From CAZGRP01 sp964527995 (GTDB lineage: Bacteria; Zhuqueibacterota; Zhuqueibacteria; Oceanimicrobiales; CAZGRP01): a DNA stretch of 64,000 nucleotides. The translations under genes and the position numbers were made by a program. Shown here in pieces: positions 60,265 through 64,000 of this stretch. Every line of letters starts with the position of its first letter. Position 1 is the stretch's first letter. The stretch lies in assembly GCA_964527995.1 (NCBI GenBank), contig CAZGRP010000019.1:1-64000 (forward strand), in the 5' to 3' direction. The notes below the pieces were generated by a model. It ran no database searches. It saw only the letters and a list, made by a program, of their open reading frames with translations, and had not been told where the DNA came from.

Positions 60265-60430
60265 GAGTTGCGAGTGCCCGGTGACGATCTCTTCAAAGGA
60301 CTGACGTTGTATGCAGTCCTCCAGGGACTACCAGGTGGCCTACACGCCTACCAGGGCGTTATACGATAGGGCTTGACCGGCAAATCGCCAATAGGACCCA
60401 CACCGAGGCTTGGTCCCGTAAATCAAACCT

Positions 60431-60856
60431 TCAATCTCCAGCGGGCACAATCGTGTGACGAAACGTGATTTGAGCTGCCTTGCTCAGCATGGCACTCACC
60501 GAGCAATACTTGTCCTTCGACAGCTCAATCGCCCGCATGACCTTGTCCTCGGGGATGTCGGTGCCAGTAACACGGTACTCGAGCTCGATCGTGGTGAACA
60601 CCTTGGGCACCTCGTCGGCCTCCTCGGCGCTCACTCTGATCTCGAGGTGGTCGAAATCGACCCGCATCTTCTTGAGGATCGAGACGACGTCGACGCCGCT
60701 GCACGCCGCCAGACCGATCAACACCAGCTCTTTCGGCCGAACAGCTGAACCGCCGCCCTCGGCAGCGGAGGCACCATCCACCACGATAGCTCGACTCGAA
60801 TCTGCCTCACCGACAAACTGCAGACCTTCCACCCACTTCACACGTGCATGCCTCAT
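60431..60856 (-). CDS. OsmC family protein (YhfA-like)
   Basis: 141 residues with both OsmC cysteines: LAACSGVDVVSILKKM (first) and SKDKYCSVSAMLSKAA (second). It begins MRHARVKWVEGLQFVGEAD like the OsmC/YhfA branch rather than Ohr. Predicted thiol peroxidase acting on organic hydroperoxides. This is the second OsmC of the window and is only distantly similar to the one at 26 kb. Confidence 0.9.
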   Translation of the reverse strand: MRHARVKWVEGLQFVGEADSSRAIVVDGASAAEGGGSAVRPKELVLIGLAACSGVDVVSILKKMRVDFDHLEIRVSAEEADEVPKVFTTIELEYRVTGTDIPEDKVMRAIELSKDKYCSVSAMLSKAAQITFRHTIVPAGD

Positions 60857-61068
60857 GGATACTCTCCTTTCCTTCTTACGTGTTCAGCCATCCGCAGGAG
60901 CGCGGCCCGATCGGCCACCGGCCCCATCCGGGACCAGCCAGGAGCCTCTGGCTTCATCCTGCCCCCGAGACGTCGGGCATATGACGGCTACGAATACCTG
61001 GTACGTGACACTCCGCCGCCATCGCGATGGTAGCCAGAGGGAAGCCTGTTCGCTCGCCACTGCTTTCC

Positions 61069-61875
61069 TCAAGCCAGGCCCTTGAGCAGGTAGCCGATCC
61101 CGTAGGCAACGAGGGCGGCGGTGCCGGCCACGAACAGCATCTCCAAACCCGAAACCCACCACCTCTTGCCGGTGACATAAGTTCGTAGCGAGCCGACCGC
61201 GAAGATGGTCAATGCGGTGAACAGAATAGCGCTGCCGAACGCATGCCGCGCAAAGAAGGGAGTCCAATAGGAAAGAACGTAGGCAAGTAGCGGCACGAAC
61301 CCCGCGATGACAAACGACACGAACGTCATCAGACCTGACTTGAAGGGCGAGCCCTGCTCGGGCAGGATGTGCAACTCCTCGAGCATCATCGTTTCCACCC
61401 AGCGGTCCTTGTCGGCGGTGATCACCTCCACGACCTGATCGAGCAACTGGCCGGAAAAGCCTTTGGCCGCGTAGATACGGCGCACTTCTTCTTTCTCCCC
61501 TTCAGGGATGTGTTCGATTTCCCATGTTTCCCTCGCCCTCTCACGCCGCTGGTAGTCCAGCTCCGACTTGGAACCGAGATAGTTCCCCACCGCCATCGAC
61601 AGGCCATCGCCAAACAGATTGGCAAATCCCAGGATCAGCACGATCCCCGGCGACAGCGCGGCACCGGCCACTCCGGAGACTACGGCAAAGGTGGTGACCA
61701 GGCCATCGCTGGCACCGTAGACCATGTCGCCAATATAGCGCCCACCGAAAACGTTGTGGATCTCCGGCTCCTCAAGCGACTCTACGATACGCCCCGGTTC
61801 ATGGGCCTTGCGCGCTGCTTCCAGATCGCGCCGGGCATACGCTCTTCTCGCTTCACGCAGTCGGTTCCAGAGCAT
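61069..61875 (-). CDS. VIT1/CCC1-family iron/manganese transporter
   Basis: 268 residues from an ATG with GAGGAGG 4 bases upstream. IGDMVYGASDGLVTTFAVVSG marks the VIT helix 1, LGFANLFGDGLSMAVGNYLG helix 2, followed by the charged cytoplasmic metal-binding region (RRERARETWEIEHIPEGEKEE, then ADKDRWVETMMLEEL) and three C-terminal helices. Moves Fe2+ or Mn2+ out of the cytoplasm. Fits with the DtxR/ZIP/oxidase operon as part of metal homeostasis. A longer in-frame start exists but has no ribosome site. Confidence 0.9.
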   Translation of the reverse strand: MLWNRLREARRAYARRDLEAARKAHEPGRIVESLEEPEIHNVFGGRYIGDMVYGASDGLVTTFAVVSGVAGAALSPGIVLILGFANLFGDGLSMAVGNYLGSKSELDYQRRERARETWEIEHIPEGEKEEVRRIYAAKGFSGQLLDQVVEVITADKDRWVETMMLEELHILPEQGSPFKSGLMTFVSFVIAGFVPLLAYVLSYWTPFFARHAFGSAILFTALTIFAVGSLRTYVTGKRWWVSGLEMLFVAGTAALVAYGIGYLLKGLA

Positions 61876-62121
61876 GCATCCTCCTCGGTCAAAGTCCGTC
61901 CGCAGGCCATTCTCAACTTTGGGAAAATCGCCCCATCTCAACGAACAAGGGGGCTTCGCCTCCCAACGGCGTAATATGCTGATCCATGATGACTTATCCA
62001 ACACCCCGCGAGCGATTTTGAAATCAGGAAGTTATGGCACGACCTTTGAACCAAACGAATGGTTCTGCGGTATGCAAATTACAGCCAGACAGGCAAGAGC
62101 AGCAATCCAAAGGAGGGAGCC

Positions 62122-63231
62122 ATGCCAGATTTCGTGTCTGATGATGAACTCCGCGACCGTATCCGCGCATTTCTGCGGGTTCCAGCGGGGCAGCGCCGCG
62201 AGGACGAACGAATCGAGATTCTCAGCCAACTGGGCGTCCCGCATCCCGAGCATTTCGTCCACGCCGTGTGGTCGTCCAACTGGCCGCGCGGCATCGACCG
62301 CCTTCTCGATCCCGACAGCCTCTATTTCCGGCCGCTCGAATACGGTGACTTCCATTTCAAGTGGGCCCGCGGAGCGTTCAACCATCTGCCTCCTGCGGTG
62401 AAGACCCGCATCTTCGCGCTCAAGATCGAACCGACACAGTTCGAAGCCGCTCTGCGAGCACTGTGCGCCAAGCTCGGCATCGAGGTCCGTCGCTACAGCC
62501 TGCTCGACGTCAACATCGCCGACAAAATCCACTCTGAGTGCAGTCTCACCGTATTGCTGAACGACCAGCTGGTGCGCACCATCGAGATCTCTCACTTCAA
62601 GCTCGCCGGTGAGGAGATCTTCGCCGCCCTGGCCGAACTGACCGGCGTCAAGATTGAGCCTGTGCACATCTACACGACGCCGCAAGGAACAAAAGTGGCG
62701 CTGGAGACACGCATCAGCAAGCACTTCCTCTACTCTGAAGAGCTGGATGAGTCATTCTACCTGGAGAACTGGCATTTGCTGATCCGCAGCGCCGCGCAAC
62801 AGGATGCTCTCGGCGATGCCGTCGGCAGCATCGCCCGCGACGTTCACTATCGTGTCACCGAGGGCGGCGAAGTCGTCACCACCCATCATCGCGAGCTGTT
62901 TCACGACCTCTCCGGCTACACCTTCGGCTTCACCGAACCGATCTATCACTTTCTCGATGCCAAGCTGCCGGCATCCCTGTCCCTCTCTTCGCAGCCCCGG
63001 CTGATGTACCTGTTCAAGCAGTACCGCGACGCCTACGCGCAGAAGAACTCCGAGCTCCGCCGGATGTGGGACGAGATTCACGCCCTGCTGAATCGAATGC
63101 GGCCGCAGATCGAAGAATACCTCGGTGCTGGCAGCAACGTGGAGGCCGCCATACAGGGAGTGCGCCAGCGGCTGTTCCGCGATGTCGATGAGTGGCTGAA
63201 CGCCATCCTGGCGGTGTTCCTCAGCGAGTGA
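62122..63231 (+). CDS. Hypothetical protein, 369 residues
   Basis: The only long plus-strand gene apart from the toxin-antitoxin pair; strong AAAGGAGGGA before the ATG. Soluble, mixed alpha/beta composition, no signal peptide, membrane helix or recognisable motif. Charged helical N-terminus (DDELRDRIRAFLRVPAGQRR), a beta-rich middle (SECSLTVLLNDQLVRTIEIS) and a helical C-terminus (LRRMWDEIHALLNRM, then GVRQRLFRDVDEWLNAIL). Two copies of DxxLYFRPLEYG-like aromatic segments are absent elsewhere. I do not recognise the family. Divergent from the VIT transporter across a 246-base AT-richer spacer. Confidence 0.8.
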   Translation: MPDFVSDDELRDRIRAFLRVPAGQRREDERIEILSQLGVPHPEHFVHAVWSSNWPRGIDRLLDPDSLYFRPLEYGDFHFKWARGAFNHLPPAVKTRIFALKIEPTQFEAALRALCAKLGIEVRRYSLLDVNIADKIHSECSLTVLLNDQLVRTIEISHFKLAGEEIFAALAELTGVKIEPVHIYTTPQGTKVALETRISKHFLYSEELDESFYLENWHLLIRSAAQQDALGDAVGSIARDVHYRVTEGGEVVTTHHRELFHDLSGYTFGFTEPIYHFLDAKLPASLSLSSQPRLMYLFKQYRDAYAQKNSELRRMWDEIHALLNRMRPQIEEYLGAGSNVEAAIQGVRQRLFRDVDEWLNAILAVFLSE

Positions 63232-63285
63232 TGGCCCGCCCCCGGGCATTGCTCTGCAGGCAGTTGGCACGGGCCATTGACCATG

Positions 63286-63532
63286 GGTCGTTGGGTTGGG
63301 GATCGGCAATTGGGACTTGGGAAACAGGGCCGAGCAACGGTCGCCGGTCGGTCTTTGCGGCATGCTTCGGTGTTTGATTTGGCTTCGGTGCCCTTCCGTA
63401 TCCACCCGTGGTGAACCAATGCATGTGCATCCGCGTCCACTCGCGACCCGGCACATCCATGCAAAGACGCAACGACGCCACGGGAAAACGGGAATTGGGA
63501 AGTTGCAGGTAGAAATCGGGGGTCGGGAAAGG
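63286..63532. repeat. Degenerate GGGAATTGGGAA-type repeats at the edge of an assembly gap
   Basis: GTTGGGTTGGGGATCGGCAA, GGCAATTGGGACTTGGGAAA and, just before the gap, GGGAATTGGGAAGTTGCAGG. Same style as the repeats before nfnL and between porG and the fusion gene. Likely the reason assembly broke here. No gene in 63232-63532. Confidence 0.55.
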
Positions 63533-63632
63533 NNNNNNNNNNNNNNNNNNNNNNNNNNNNNNNNNNNNNNNNNNNNNNNNNNNNNNNNNNNNNNNNNNNN
63601 NNNNNNNNNNNNNNNNNNNNNNNNNNNNNNNN
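63533..63632. other. Assembly gap of 100 N
   Basis: Placeholder gap flanked on the left by low-complexity repeats. Confidence 0.99.
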
Positions 63633-63744
63633 CAACTCCTCCTCCGTCGTACATCGACCGGCGATCCGATCCGCTGGCCGCCGCCGTCTGTTGCACCCAT
63701 ACCCCTGATGCCATGATCCTTCCCCGGCCCGGTCCACCCAGTGC

Positions 63745-64000
63745 CTAATCCCGATTTCCCATTTGCTGCCCCGACTTCTGCATCAGCTCCTCGTCCTCTT
63801 TCTGCCACGGAAACTCGCCGAACGGCTTCTTTTCCGGCAGGATCTCATCCAGCGTTGCGCCATCGAAGAGGACGCCGTTCTTCATCACGTAGAGGATGTC
63901 GAGACTGTTCTTCAGGTCTTCCAGCGGATTTCTGTTCAGCACGATCAGGTCGGCCAGCTTGCCCGGCTCCACCGAGCCGAGATCCTGCTGCATCCCCAGG
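63745..64000 (-). CDS. Amidohydrolase, C-terminal fragment (gene continues past the window)
   Basis: About 85 residues of the C-terminal end, from DLGSVEPGKLADLIVLNRNP through LYVMKNGVLFDGATLDEILP to a polar tail. GKxADLIVL and V(M)KNGV are the closing strands of the metal-dependent amidohydrolase (imidazolonepropionase-like) fold. The catalytic barrel lies beyond the right edge. Spacing to the gap is 112 bases, with nothing visible between. Confidence 0.8.
   Translation of the reverse strand, partial: LGMQQDLGSVEPGKLADLIVLNRNPLEDLKNSLDILYVMKNGVLFDGATLDEILPEKKPFGEFPWQKEDEELMQKSGQQMGNRD

Overview
This window looks like a piece of a metagenome-assembled genome from an uncultivated Gram-negative bacterium with about 60% GC. 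One extracellular multiheme cytochrome ends in the NYPNPFNP/FlgD-like secretion tail typical of FCB-group lineages such as KSB1, Calditrichota and Zixibacteria, so that is my best placement; it is an inference from one protein family plus gene content. Three 100-base runs of N (4007-4106, 50210-50309, 63533-63632) are scaffold gaps. Nearly all genes lie on the minus strand; the real plus-strand genes are a toxin-antitoxin pair at the left edge and one unknown gene at about 62.1 kb. No rRNA, tRNA or CRISPR array was seen.

Layout. 0.2-0.7 kb: RelB/ParE-like pair with a degraded toxin. 0.9-11.4 kb: an anaerobic electron-transfer block with Nfn transhydrogenase (nfnS, nfnL), a four-gene 2-oxoacid:ferredoxin oxidoreductase (porG, a flavoprotein-ferredoxin fusion, porA, porB) and a two-gene 2-oxoglutarate-type enzyme (korA, korB). 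11.7-17.6 kb: ptsI, B12-dependent ribonucleotide reductase, the radical SAM enzyme amrS and threonine dehydrogenase. 17.8-25.7 kb: ECF sigma/anti-sigma, hydrolase, SPW membrane protein, adenylate kinase, Lon-like protease, cyclopropane fatty acid synthase and DUF502.

26.0-29.4 kb is the most interesting stretch. Three genes appear to encode selenoproteins by in-frame UGA: selD itself, a double-thioredoxin-fold disulfide oxidoreductase with a UPYC active site, and a small membrane-anchored protein with a GVPT-U-LSGTC tail. Each UGA is followed by a stem-loop of bacterial SECIS type. They sit with OsmC, DUF2892 and FmdB genes, forming a redox island. Standard stop-to-stop ORF calling truncates or misses all three.

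29.8-38.1 kb: nine-heme cytochrome, arsenate reductase, then a metal/redox operon (DtxR/MntR regulator, multicopper oxidase, ZIP transporter, small c-type cytochrome) and lgt. 38.2-49.6 kb: tandem amidohydrolase, beta-propeller and LolA-like proteins, an NYN-cold-shock fusion, a partner-switching module (SpoIIE phosphatase, RsbW-like kinase, STAS antagonist), an atypical AAA+ regulator, a GH172/DUF2961 protein and a cold-shock protein. 49.9-59.8 kb: an envelope-stress island (PspA, YbjN, J-domain, K+ channel, membrane spermidine-synthase-like protein, DUF350, lipoprotein, DUF4178, LemA, nucleotidyltransferase, TPM). 60.1-64 kb: a tiny CxxC protein, second OsmC, VIT/CCC1 transporter, the unknown plus-strand gene, and the C-terminal end of an amidohydrolase running off the window.
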